Source of the DNA: Methanobacteriota archaeon
GTDB lineage: Archaea; Methanobacteriota; Methanobacteria; Methanobacteriales; Methanobacteriaceae
Direction: 5' to 3'
Assembly (NCBI GenBank): GCA_023436175.1
Contig: JAEZKE010000134.1
Span: 7,251-71,250, forward strand
Length of the DNA stretch: 64,000 bases
The stretch's first letter is position 1. Every line of letters begins with the position of its first letter. The position numbers and the translations under genes were made by a program. A model generated the notes under the pieces. That model was given only the letters and a program-made list of their open reading frames with translations, was not told the origin of the DNA and made no database searches. Positions 48,613 to 57,996 of this stretch are shown here, in pieces.

Positions 48613-48846
48613 ATGGAAAAAAAGAGTTTTGGCAAATATTGGATTGCAGGTCTTTTAATGCTTGGAACTGCAGGAATATTGAACTGGTTAATATCATATT
48701 TAAACGTAGTTAATTATTCAAATTTAAGTTTATCATGGCAGTTATTAATCTGGATTTCAGGGATTATACTTATTTTAGTTGTCCCCTGGATTTATGGGCA
48801 TATACTTAAATTAATATATGAATATTTCAATTTAGAACAATATTAA
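48613..48846 (+). CDS. Small two-helix membrane protein
   Basis: 77 aa from ATG 48613 (frame opens with GTG at 48592). Membrane helices at about 6-26 and 42-65, a hydrophilic link, and a short tail. No family recognised. Possibly a small membrane regulator. Single gene. Confidence 0.5.
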   Translation: MEKKSFGKYWIAGLLMLGTAGILNWLISYLNVVNYSNLSLSWQLLIWISGIILILVVPWIYGHILKLIYEYFNLEQY

Positions 48847-49326
48847 TCACTTGATATTAAATATAACTATTTATTTTCTTTTTTCATGTACTGTTACTAT
48901 ATTAAAATTTAAAAAAATTTAAGTTAGGGATACATATTAGGTCAAATTATTGATATTTGGTAAATTTAACAAATTAAATCGCAGGATACTTAATCTTACT
49001 ATTAATTTTTCAGATATATGCACATTTTTATTTCGCTATACTGTACTATAACGAAGAAATAGCTTCTATTTTTATTGTTGTTGGTAAATCTCTAAAACTA
49101 ATAATTAACTCTTTCTATTTGTGTTTAATAGTAAATACTAAAATTATTTCGTAACTGATACATATTAAAGTTAATTTATATAATGTAATGATAATTATGA
49201 AGGATATCATGATCTCAAGATAAAAGAGAATCCAGAAAGAAATTAGTATTGCAGGAGATGCTATTAAAGGTTATTTTGAGTTAATTAAATTTAATGGATA
49301 CTTGGTAATTAAAAGGGAGAGTCTAA
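48847..49326. other. Intergenic region upstream of the HEPN gene
   Basis: 480 bp. Contains the 30-bp element at 49111-49140 that recurs before the ion-channel gene. The stretch 49200-49325 has short broken open frames that may be remains of a HEPN-partner nucleotidyltransferase, but nothing recognisable survives. Confidence 0.35.
49111..49140 (+). repeat. 30-bp element, copy 1
   Basis: Begins CTTTCTATTTG and contains ATAGTAAAT; matches 52486-52515 at 25 of 30 positions. Both copies lie upstream of plus-strand genes (HEPN gene and ion channel). Possible regulatory element. Confidence 0.35.
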
Positions 49327-49746
49327 ATGAACTATAATTTTAAAAGATACAAAAAGGGAAACATAGTGCAAATTTGTATCGATTGTGAATTAATTGAAAA
49401 AGAGATTAAGGAAGCCCTTTATGATTTAGAATCTGCGGAGAATTCTATTAATGCAGGGAATTATAAATGGGCCATAGTTCAAAGTTATTATTCCATGTTC
49501 CATGCTTTTAGAGGACTCCTTTTTAGCAGGGGTTACAAAGAAAAAAGTCATTCTGGCCTTAAATTTGCAATTAAAACTCTATTTGTAAATTATGGAGTCA
49601 TAAGTGATGATATTTTTTGGGATTTTGATTCTGCCATGAAAGCAAGAGAAATGGCTGACTACAGCTATATTTATGACGAAAAAACTGCATTGAATATGTT
49701 TGAATCTACTAAAAAGTTAATTGAGGAAGTAAAAAATTTGCTTTAG
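49327..49746 (+). CDS. HEPN-domain protein
   Basis: 139 aa. HEPN fold with the core AKWAIVQSYYSMFHAFRGLLF-like segment (here KWAIVQSYYSMFHAFRGL), typical of the antitoxin-linked HEPN/MNT family and of some RNases. The canonical R-x4-6-H RNase motif is not obvious. No MNT nucleotidyltransferase partner is next to it, which is unusual. ATG after AGGGAGAGTCTAA. Confidence 0.8.
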   Translation: MNYNFKRYKKGNIVQICIDCELIEKEIKEALYDLESAENSINAGNYKWAIVQSYYSMFHAFRGLLFSRGYKEKSHSGLKFAIKTLFVNYGVISDDIFWDFDSAMKAREMADYSYIYDEKTALNMFESTKKLIEEVKNLL

Positions 49747-49909
49747 GGCAAAGCCAGGAACTTATTGCAACATTAAGAAGTTACTGGTGTGCAATTAGCT
49801 GGTAGAACAGGCGTATAATGGATAAAATTATTTAATATACTGTATTAAACAATTGGAAAAAATATTTTTATTTCACGGCATTTGCGCGAATTGACGGTAA
49901 AAACTAAAA

Positions 49910-50308
49910 TTACTTTTTGACCGCAACTCCAATCACTCCCCCTATTAATCCTAAAATTGAACTTATAATTATTGCCAGTTCAAGGATAATATATCCTGTA
50001 ATTAAGATAACTCCAGTTACTGTCCCTATTTGGGTGGATATAAACCCGGTAATGGTATTTATATCTCCAAAGCCAAGCATGAATAATAAACCTATTATTA
50101 AACCACCAATTCCTCCTGAAATTGCCCCAACAACTGCTCCGTCTTTTTCGTCCATTTCTTCGTAATCTTCAAATCCTTTGCTTGGATAAGATGCTAAAAA
50201 TCCTCCAATAATTGGGCCTAAAAACGAGATAGGGAATAATATCAATGATAATATCATAGTTAGAACAGCATTCACCAAAGCACTTAGTCCAATAATTTTC
50301 CAGTCCAT
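49910..50308 (-). CDS. DUF5518 membrane protein
   Basis: 132 aa, four membrane helices rich in glycine (SGGIGGLIIGLLFMLGFG, GLIGGVIGVAVKK). The N terminus MDWKIIGLSALVNAVLT and the block GPIIGGFLASYPSKGFED match the DUF5518 family of methanogens. Function unknown. ATG at 50308. Single gene. Confidence 0.8.
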   Translation of the reverse strand: MDWKIIGLSALVNAVLTMILSLILFPISFLGPIIGGFLASYPSKGFEDYEEMDEKDGAVVGAISGGIGGLIIGLLFMLGFGDINTITGFISTQIGTVTGVILITGYIILELAIIISSILGLIGGVIGVAVKK

Positions 50309-50680
50309 TTAATCAACTCAATGTTTTTTTAATCTACTTGAATTTTTTATTCTGTATTTAGGGTTTATACTAATTATCTTTGCTTTTAATATAGATTTGC
50401 TGCATTCAATTTTATTTAGATAGTATTTGAACTACTATCCTAATAGTGAATTAAAAGTATAAATAACTTTAAACAGTTAAAAGTACATATAATTTAATGT
50501 TTTCACTTCAAACTCCTTGTTTTTTAATTTATAATCAATTAACATCTTTAGTTTGCTTTTCATCTTCTTATTTTTTCTAATTTAAAGTTAAATCATAAAA
50601 AATTTATGTGATATAGTACACTATTTTGATTTAATAGAACTTAATGGAATACTCAAAATAGATATAGATGGGATGTAATT
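50309..50680. other. Divergent intergenic region
   Basis: 372 bp, AT-rich, between DUF5518 and the PAS kinase. Holds two promoters; nothing else recognised. Confidence 0.4.
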
Positions 50681-52333
50681 ATGGGAGAAAATTTACCTGA
50701 TAAAACTGTAAATGAACTCAAAGAAAGTAAAAATACTTTAAAAGAGATTCTCGAAACATTCTCTGAATCAAATTCCATTATAGATGTGGGGACTCATATA
50801 ATTGTCCCGAAAAAAGATTTTGAATCTCTAAAAGAAAGCCAAAAAAAGTATAAAACACTTTTTGAGTTATCTCCTACCTACACAATTCTCTTAGATTTAG
50901 ACGGCACAATTAAAAATGTCAATAAAAAAGCAGAAGAATTTGCAAATATTCCCCGGGAAAAATTAGTTGGGATGCACTTTACTGAGTTGGGTTTTTTGCC
51001 TGAAGAAGAAATGCCGGCACGTGTTAAAAGAATTTCCAAATTATTAAATGGAGAATCAATTAAACCAATTGAATCAAGAATAATAGAAAAGGATGGCAGT
51101 ATTAACTGGATTTACATCCATTTTGCATTACTTAAAAAAGGAAATGAGCCTTCAAGTATTTTGATAATTTGTAATGACATTACTGAGCTTAAAAAGGCTG
51201 AAACTGCACTGGTAGAAAGTGAAGAAAAATTCCGCCAGATAGCGGAAACTATTGAAGAGGTATTCTGGGTTGTTGACCCTAAATTGAGTAAAATAATATA
51301 TGTTAGCCCTACTTATGAGAAAATATGGGGGCTTAGCTGTCAAAGTTTATATAATGACCCTAGATCATGGATTGATGCCATACATCCTGAAGATCGAGAC
51401 AGAGCTATTGAACTGATCTGGGGTAAATCTGATAAAATTGATAATGTTACTAAAGGTTTTGAATATCGTGTAATACGGCCTGATGGTGAAATTGTATGGG
51501 TATGGACGCAGGCATTTCTTATTAAAGATGAATCTGGGAAAATATCAAGGATTACGGGGGTTACATTAGATATCACTAAACATAAAAAAGCAGAAGAAGA
51601 AATTAACACTCTTTTAGATGAACTCAAGCGTTCAAATGAGGAATTACAGCAGTTTGCTTATGTTACTTCCCATGACCTGCAGGAACCCCTTAGGACCATT
51701 GCCAGTTTCACCCAGTTGATGGAGAGGCGTTACAGGGAAAAGCTTGACGAGGATGCGGACGAGTTTATGGGTTATATAGTTGATGCAAGTGTGCGTATGA
51801 AGCAGATGATCCTGGATTTATTAGAATACTCGAGAGTTGGAACAAAGCAAGAAAATTACCAATCTGTAGACATGGAATCAAATTTAAACAATGTACTTGT
51901 TAATTTAAATGATTTAATTAAAAGAAACAATGCTGAAATCACATATGGCCCGCTCCCGGTGGTGTGCGGCGATAAAAGCCAGTTTTTATTGCTGTTTCAA
52001 AATATGATCAGCAACGCCATTAAATTTAGAAAGCCTGATGAAAACCCAAAAATCCATATTTCAGCCCTTGAAAATGTTGAAAATGATGAATACCTATTTT
52101 CAATCGCTGATAATGGGATTGGTATAGAAGAACAGTATTTTGACCGTATTTTCACCATATTCCAGCGTTTGCATACAAGGGAAGAGTATCAGGGGACTGG
52201 GATTGGGCTTTCCATTGCGAAGAGGATTGTTGAAAGGCATGGTGGGCGGATATGGGTTGAATCGAAGTTTGGTGAGGGGAGTGTGTTTTATTTTACTATT
52301 CCTATGAAGGCTAAAAATGAATTTGATGTGTAA
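50681..52333 (+). CDS. PAS-domain sensor histidine kinase
   Basis: 550 aa, soluble. Two PAS domains (about 60-175 and 185-305), a HisKA box TSHDLQEPLRTIASF with the phosphoacceptor His at about 331, and a HATPase domain with N, G1 (DNGIGIEE) and G2 (GTGIGLSIAKRI) boxes. It is the orthodox HisKA type, unlike the HisKA_2 kinase at 25806. No response regulator adjacent. ATG after GGGATGTAATT. Confidence 0.93.
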   Translation: MGENLPDKTVNELKESKNTLKEILETFSESNSIIDVGTHIIVPKKDFESLKESQKKYKTLFELSPTYTILLDLDGTIKNVNKKAEEFANIPREKLVGMHFTELGFLPEEEMPARVKRISKLLNGESIKPIESRIIEKDGSINWIYIHFALLKKGNEPSSILIICNDITELKKAETALVESEEKFRQIAETIEEVFWVVDPKLSKIIYVSPTYEKIWGLSCQSLYNDPRSWIDAIHPEDRDRAIELIWGKSDKIDNVTKGFEYRVIRPDGEIVWVWTQAFLIKDESGKISRITGVTLDITKHKKAEEEINTLLDELKRSNEELQQFAYVTSHDLQEPLRTIASFTQLMERRYREKLDEDADEFMGYIVDASVRMKQMILDLLEYSRVGTKQENYQSVDMESNLNNVLVNLNDLIKRNNAEITYGPLPVVCGDKSQFLLLFQNMISNAIKFRKPDENPKIHISALENVENDEYLFSIADNGIGIEEQYFDRIFTIFQRLHTREEYQGTGIGLSIAKRIVERHGGRIWVESKFGEGSVFYFTIPMKAKNEFDV

Positions 52334-52485
52334 CTTGTTTTTAGAATGTAAAAATCAGTTTAATTTATCATATTATGGAAATAAACAAGAGAGAAATATA
52401 AAATAAGCTAAAATTATTTTTAAAGTAATTTAAAATAGTATTAAAAACGAGAATACTAAGATATCTTTAAGAAGATAATATAATT

Positions 52486-52515
52486 CTTTCTATTTGCTTT
52501 CAATAGTAAATGATA
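52486..52515 (+). repeat. 30-bp element, copy 2
   Basis: Second copy of the element at 49111-49140 (25 of 30 identical), about 37 bp before the ATG of the ion-channel gene. Confidence 0.35.
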
Positions 52516-52551
52516 TTATTATTTCTAATAAAATATGCTAATGAGAGCAAT

Positions 52552-53340
52552 ATGACTGAAAGTAATATAAAACCTAAATTAAACTTAAATTTTAAAGTTA
52601 TAGCAGATTTTATTATAATTTGTCTAATTATATCTGATACTTTTTTACTTATTCTATCTGATTTCTCTAATTTAAATCCAGATATTGCTGAAAATATAGT
52701 CTATTTTGATTTATTTGTTTGTTTTGTTTTATTCTGTGAATTTATGTTTCGATTTAGAGATGCTGAAGATAAAAAAGAGTTTTTTAAAGATAAATGGGTA
52801 TGGCTTGATATAATAGCCATGATTCCCCTTAATTTCTTTGCATTTAGATTATTCCGTTTTGCAAGATTAGTCCGAGTATTAAGGCTTTTAATGTTATTAA
52901 GGTTCTTTGCACTATTTAAAAAAAGTTTCACTAAGTTTAATAAGTTTATTAAAGAAAGTCATCTGGATTGGAGTCTGGGAATACTCATTTTTGCTGTTTG
53001 CGCAGGAACTATCATATACTGCTTTGTAGAATTTGGAAATAACGCTAATACATATAATATTTGGGAATCATTCTCTTATGTAGTACAGAATATCATAACA
53101 GCTGGATCTGGAAATATAACTCCTCATACATTAATTGGCAATATACTTGGAATAAGTTTAATGATAACTGGCGCTATATTTTTTGGAATGTTCACTGCGT
53201 CATTGGCTTCGTGGCTTGTAGCCCGGTCTGAAAAAGAGCAGAATAACAAAAAAGAATCTGAACTAAATGAATTAAAAGAGTTAGTTGTTGATATGCAATC
53301 TGAAATCAAAGAATTGAAGGATTTAATTAAAAAAAAGTAA
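52552..53340 (+). CDS. Voltage-gated-type ion channel with atypical pore filter
   Basis: 262 aa from ATG 52552 (frame opens earlier at 52510). Six-helix ion channel: S1 near 20-40, an arginine-rich S4-like stretch (FRLFRFARLVRVLRLLMLLR), pore loop and S6, then a C-terminal coiled coil (NELKELVVDMQSEIKELK) for assembly. In potassium channels the filter is TVGYGD; here the aligned segment reads TAGSGN, so K+ selectivity is doubtful. It is convergent with the restriction-like gene. Confidence 0.82.
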   Translation: MTESNIKPKLNLNFKVIADFIIICLIISDTFLLILSDFSNLNPDIAENIVYFDLFVCFVLFCEFMFRFRDAEDKKEFFKDKWVWLDIIAMIPLNFFAFRLFRFARLVRVLRLLMLLRFFALFKKSFTKFNKFIKESHLDWSLGILIFAVCAGTIIYCFVEFGNNANTYNIWESFSYVVQNIITAGSGNITPHTLIGNILGISLMITGAIFFGMFTASLASWLVARSEKEQNNKKESELNELKELVVDMQSEIKELKDLIKKK

Positions 53341-53354
53341 ATAAATTAAGGATT

Positions 53355-54419
53355 TTAGGGTTTGTCATAGAAACTTATAGTATCTTTTAATCTTTCTGAA
53401 TGGTTGTAGATGTCTTTAATGTTTTCAATAGGTATTTTCTCTTCTTTTTTGTTTTCATTAAATAAGCTTAAATATTTTTGTTTACCGTTAAAGTGAAGTC
53501 TGCATATTGGTTTTCTAACATTATTATCAAGTAAGATACCACAATAACTTAAAGTATCTTTTATTGCTACCCTATCTGGGTCAACTATCTCATGAAGAAT
53601 TGATTTTACAATGTAATATCCTTCCCATTCATCTTCACTTGTTATTATTTGTTTTTTATTTTCAACAAGTACTTCTGGTTTTTCTTCCTCTTTTTTTTCT
53701 TCATTTGAAGCTTCAAGGGCAGATTGTAGTCTTGCGCTAACTTGATCTTTAATAAATTGATTCATAGCTGTTTTGGTAATTCCTGTAAATTTTAATCGTA
53801 CTCTTTCTGTCACTGGCCCAGAATAAACTTTTTTAGCGAAAAAACGTACAAAGTCGTCAGAAGGATTAGTTATTTCACTTGCTATAATTTTTTTCATTTC
53901 GCCAGTGTATTTTAATTCACTTGCAGTTGTTAATATCTCATCAAGGTCAAATGAAGATTTTGTAAACTTTTTAAGTTCTTTTACGTGTATTTCTTTTATT
54001 TCAGACATATCAATTTCAAGGAATGGCTTTACGTCCATTTTATTTGGTTCTTCAATATCTGTATAAAATCTGTAGATAACTCCATTTGTTAAAACTCCAA
54101 AACGCGCAGGAGTTACAGAAAAATATCTATATAATTGTGATGCATGTTCTTTGTCTAAATCTGTATTGCAAGGCTTACATTCAATTAATATAGTTGGTTG
54201 TCCTTCTTTCATGATGGCATAATCCACTTTTTCTCCTTTTTTAGTGCCCACATCTGCTGTAAATTCTGGGACAACTTCTGTTGGGTCAAATACATTATAT
54301 CCTAACGCATTTAAAAATGGCATTACAAATGCATTTTTTGTGGCTTCTTCTGTCTCTATATATTCTATTTGTTTTGGCATGGATTCTGAAATGTTTTTTA
54401 GTTTATCTATTAGATCCAT
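53355..54419 (-). CDS. Orphan type I restriction-type nuclease (HSDR_N family)
   Basis: 354 aa. N-terminal PD-(D/E)xK nuclease: VDYAIMKEGQPTILIECKP supplies D, E and K. It resembles the HsdR N-terminal domain but has no helicase, and no HsdM or HsdS gene is present. Such solo proteins are widespread and may act in defence or be mobile-element remains. The C-terminal third (EDEWEGYYIVKSIL onward) is a conserved companion domain. ATG 54419. Confidence 0.82.
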   Translation of the reverse strand: MDLIDKLKNISESMPKQIEYIETEEATKNAFVMPFLNALGYNVFDPTEVVPEFTADVGTKKGEKVDYAIMKEGQPTILIECKPCNTDLDKEHASQLYRYFSVTPARFGVLTNGVIYRFYTDIEEPNKMDVKPFLEIDMSEIKEIHVKELKKFTKSSFDLDEILTTASELKYTGEMKKIIASEITNPSDDFVRFFAKKVYSGPVTERVRLKFTGITKTAMNQFIKDQVSARLQSALEASNEEKKEEEKPEVLVENKKQIITSEDEWEGYYIVKSILHEIVDPDRVAIKDTLSYCGILLDNNVRKPICRLHFNGKQKYLSLFNENKKEEKIPIENIKDIYNHSERLKDTISFYDKP

Positions 54420-54666
54420 TTAACTCCCCTTCTTGATGAGTAATTAAATGTGAGTATATCTGGCTTTCAATTATTTAAATATGTATATTTTTGATTTTCC
54501 TATTATTAAAATAAAAAAATCCAAAATCAGAATCTATTAGAATTTAAAAAGAAATTAAATCTCGTTTTTACTTTAATTAAACTTTAAACTTAAAATTAAT
54601 TTATTTTATCTTTATAATGACCTATAACCCTTATTGGACCGTGATTAATTCGTCTTACAACAACAT

Positions 54667-55212
54667 TTACTCTTTCCATTCTCCTTTATCTCTCCTATAA
54701 TAATGTTTAACTAAATATTCACTTATAAACTCAACCTTTTCGCATTTAAACCTTAAATCATTGTCCAAATGCCCGAACAAAGGAATACCTTCGCCCAGCA
54801 AAATCGGAACTGTGGTAATTATCATTTCATCAACTAAATCTTCTTTTAAAAACGACTGGATGGTCCTGCCGCCGTCAACGTATAAATTGTTAATTCCCAT
54901 AGCTTCAAGGCGCTGTAATATGTCTTTTAAGTCTCCATTGATTATCTCTGCTTTGTTTTTCAATTCTTGGGGGACATCCTCTAAAATATTGCTTAGAACA
55001 AATACTGGCCTGTTATAGATCCATGACTCAAAACTCAGGGCAGTTTCATAGGTGTTTCTACCCATCAAAATTGCATCAATTCCATCTATGAATTCGCTGT
55101 ACCCAAAATCGCTGTTATCGGGGTTAGGGATGTTGATAAGCCACTCTATATCTCCATCTGGCCGGGCGATGAACCCATCAAGACTTGTTGCAATATAAAT
55201 AACAGTTCTCAT
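54667..55212 (-). CDS. Dihydrofolate reductase-like (RibD C-terminal) protein
   Basis: 181 aa. MRTVIYIATSLDGFIARPDG at the N terminus and VDGGRTIQSFLKEDLVDEMI in the second half are typical of the RibD_C/DHFR-like family, which binds NADPH. Stand-alone members in bacteria and archaea are of unclear substrate. ATG 55212. A 27-codon frame overlapping its 3' end (54596-54679) was noted but not accepted as a gene. Confidence 0.88.
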   Translation of the reverse strand: MRTVIYIATSLDGFIARPDGDIEWLINIPNPDNSDFGYSEFIDGIDAILMGRNTYETALSFESWIYNRPVFVLSNILEDVPQELKNKAEIINGDLKDILQRLEAMGINNLYVDGGRTIQSFLKEDLVDEMIITTVPILLGEGIPLFGHLDNDLRFKCEKVEFISEYLVKHYYRRDKGEWKE

Positions 55213-55443
55213 CTTATCTCCTGTTTAATCCTTAAAATGGTCTGTCTGTAATGCTAAGACTCCATTTTTCTATTATTTTTAATGATAAATATATTATTTG
55301 AATCAGAAATAATTTTGGTCAAAATATTTTACTATCTATAACAGTTGCATATGTGGTAATTAAAATAAGAAATCCTAAATTAGGATTTTAAAAAGATTAA
55401 AAATAAAATTGATATAAAAAACTAAATTACATTTAAAAGGTAA

Positions 55444-56082
55444 TTAAAGTTCTAAAATCATTTCGCCTGCTTTTTTAGCATTTTTAAATCCAGGATCCAA
55501 TTCCTGAGCTATATTATAGTATTTTAATGCATCATGGAGATTTCCGAGTTCCATAAGGACAACACCTATGTTGTACAACGCTGCGGCATCTTTTGGGTTT
55601 ATTTCTATTACCCTGTTAAAACACTGGATTGCTGCCTGATATGCCTTAAATTTGGCTATGGTGGCCCCCATATTGTTCCATGCAGTGGTGTCTTCAGGAT
55701 TTGTTTTTATTGTATTTTCATAAGGTTCTACTGCTTTCTTGTATTTTCTCATCCTTCGCTGTTCGTAAACAGCCAGGGCTAATATAAATAGGAACGGTAT
55801 AAGGTAAATATAAAAGATCCAGTCTTTTGCATAAACCGGTTGGAACAGATAGATATAAACTATTATTATCCCCCAAAGTACCATAGCAATCCACATACCT
55901 GGATGATAAGATCTGTTTAGATGACTTTTTTTTGCAAATATCCCGTCTAAAATATTCCATATGCCAATTGGGGCGAAAAATATGTAGGGTACAAGGGGTG
56001 TATCACTTAAAAAAGGGTAAACAGAATAAACTAAGAAAAAAACACCAATTATTAGTTGAAACTTGTTTTCTATTTTTTTCAT
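55444..56082 (-). CDS. Membrane protein with C-terminal TPR repeats
   Basis: 212 aa. Four membrane helices in the first 110 residues, then three TPR units (TAWNNMGATIAKFKAYQAAI, AALYNIGVVLMELGNLHDAL, and a partial third). TPRs bind partner proteins, so this is a membrane-anchored scaffold. ATG 56082. Single gene. Confidence 0.82.
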   Translation of the reverse strand: MKKIENKFQLIIGVFFLVYSVYPFLSDTPLVPYIFFAPIGIWNILDGIFAKKSHLNRSYHPGMWIAMVLWGIIIVYIYLFQPVYAKDWIFYIYLIPFLFILALAVYEQRRMRKYKKAVEPYENTIKTNPEDTTAWNNMGATIAKFKAYQAAIQCFNRVIEINPKDAAALYNIGVVLMELGNLHDALKYYNIAQELDPGFKNAKKAGEMILEL

Positions 56083-56350
56083 ATTTTAATTCCTCCATTT
56101 TCCCTTTTAATTAGTTTAATTTTATTGTTAAAACTTAAATTTTATGTTATTAATGCGTATTGCTGTAATCTTATAAAAATTATACCATAAAAATTCATTC
56201 AAAAGAAAAATTAGAGATTATTATTTTTATTCTGTCTTTTTAATAATATTAATGCTTGAATTTGCATATTTTTCATTAAAATTTAATGTTTTAGATAATA
56301 GTAAAAGATATTAATATGCAGTAAAACAGTCATAACAGGAGGGGGTTCAA

Positions 56351-56707
56351 ATTACAGTTGATCGAGAATACCATGGGAATCTTATAATTTTTAGCTATTT
56401 TATGGTTTTACTCTTTTTTGCCTTACTTTTAGATTTAATTCTTACTCAGGAAAAAAGGGCATTTATCTGGGTTCTGTGTGGTATGGGCACATTGATGCAG
56501 GGATTAATTTGTTTTTATATGGGATTTTCATTGTCAGGGGATGAAAAAATGCAAAAATTCGTTTCCAGTTATATTTCTCATTATATTGGAATGGGTCTGC
56601 TTTCTTTTGTCTTTTTATTGGTATTAATTGTATTTTATTATCAGCTGGGTATTCATCCAGATCCTAATTTAATCATTAATGATACTGACCTGACTTCATT
56701 ACATTAG
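56351..56707 (+). CDS. Three-helix membrane protein; possible ATT start
   Basis: The frame has its first ATG at 56402 in the middle of helix 1. AGGAGGGGG (56337-56345) lies 5 nt before an in-frame ATT at 56351, which would give 118 aa (TVDREYHGNLIIFSYF at the N terminus). Three membrane helices follow. No family recognised. It is the second gene in the window where a strong ribosome site precedes ATT. Confidence 0.6.
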   Translation: MTVDREYHGNLIIFSYFMVLLFFALLLDLILTQEKRAFIWVLCGMGTLMQGLICFYMGFSLSGDEKMQKFVSSYISHYIGMGLLSFVFLLVLIVFYYQLGIHPDPNLIINDTDLTSLH

Positions 56708-56952
56708 TCACTAATTAAATAGTTAATTTTAGTTTTTTTACAGTACACGCGAATTTTACTGTTTATTTTCAGTTTATTACATCAAAAATAGATTATCTTA
56801 GTTAAACTAAATAAACCATTTAAATAAAGCTATAATAGCATTTATACGTAGTTTTAGATATGGATAAGTTAAAAAATTATTCAACTGTTTAATCTCTCAC
56901 CATTTCACAAGGCTTATAATGCTATTTCTATATATTCCGCATTTATTATGCC

Positions 56953-57153
56953 TCAATTATTCTCGGTTCGATTATCGGCTCGGGTAGACATTTGGACAAG
57001 AAAGAGAACTAATGCTAAAATTAAAATTGTTAATGGTCCTCTATATACTGATTGATAACCAATTAAAGGTATTATCCAGTAAAGGGATACCATAATCAGC
57101 CCACCTGCAAGCAGCAATCCTATTTTCAACTTCCAAGATTTCATGGTATTCAC
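56953..57153 (-). CDS. Small two-helix membrane protein
   Basis: 66 aa. Helices at about 8-30 and 38-57 with a short polar loop and an acidic-basic tail (STRADNRTENN). ATG 57153. No family recognised; moderate ribosome site. Single gene. Confidence 0.5.
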   Translation of the reverse strand: MNTMKSWKLKIGLLLAGGLIMVSLYWIIPLIGYQSVYRGPLTILILALVLFLVQMSTRADNRTENN

Positions 57154-57855
57154 TATTACATGTTTATGTAATAATTGATTACTGGGCGTATAATTCTTTC
57201 TATTTTAAAAATAATTTTAAAATTGGTTTAAACTCCTGAAATCTTTCTTTATAATCCAAAAAAATTAAAAATCAGGATTAATTCTAATTTAAAACTCTAT
57301 TAAAATTCGCATTCATTTTAATTTTATTCTTCATGATCCTGTATGTTAATAATTGATTAGGGGTATAAATGTTTGTATGTATAATGGTGAATTTCATTAT
57401 TATTTTTAATAGATATTCAAACGGTAATCAAAATAGTTGTAGATAAACTTGGCTGTAGGGAACATCAGGGATATATACAACGGTTTTATTTGTGGTTAAT
57501 TTTTCCTTATTCTAGTTTATTTACATAATACCTGATTTTTTGAGATGGTGGATTTTTCTATCTTTTCTATTTTAAGTGTTAATGCAATTTCGGGCTTAAT
57601 ATTATTAAATGATATCTTGAGCTGAAAGAGAAGATTAACATGTTATTTTTTGCTGTTAAATAATAAAAATGTAAATAAATCTATAATCTGTTCTTATTTT
57701 CATTTGTATAATAAAAAAAGAGTTTTATAGCGATTTTGCCTTTTTTTAATACGATTACTTAAAAAGTTTTAACTTTATTTTAATTAACTAAATGTCTTTA
57801 TGATTATATCAAAAGTTGAACATAATAATATTAAATTTAGTAATATAAGTTAATC
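57154..57855. other. Long intergenic stretch without a gene
   Basis: About 700 bp, very AT-rich. I see no credible gene, RNA or repeat until hairpin array 4 begins at 57856. Confidence 0.45.
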
Positions 57856-57991
57856 AAAATCATAAGATTTTAGAGGTTATCAAAAACTTTTCAGTTTTTG
57901 ATGACCCCAAGAAATAAAAAATTTCTTGGAGGTTGAAGAAAAATCCTAAAAGGATTTTTCTGAACCCCAATTATTGGAATAATTGGAGGTT
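57856..57991. repeat. Hairpin array 4, forming the leader of nitroreductase 2
   Basis: Hairpins: AAAATC/GATTTT (57856, 57866), ATCAAAAAC/GTTTTTGAT (57879, 57894), CCAAGAAAT/ATTTCTTGG (57907, 57921), AGAAAAATCC/GGATTTTTCT (57937, 57952), CCAATTAT/ATAATTGG (57967, 57979). Linkers alternate between AGGTT and AACCCC-like sequence, so neighbouring linkers can also pair. The last unit and linker create GGAGGT, 6 nt before the nitroreductase ATG. Confidence 0.85.
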
Positions 57992-57996
57992 AAAAA

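Noticed and set aside
53355..54419. Complete type I restriction system
   Set aside because: No HsdM, HsdS or helicase domain present; only the N-terminal nuclease type.
54596..54679. 27-codon minus-strand frame overlapping the end of the DHFR-like gene
   Set aside because: Protein-like (MERVNVVVRRINHGPIRVIG) but the ribosome site would lie too close to the ATG and the frame is short; chance cannot be excluded.
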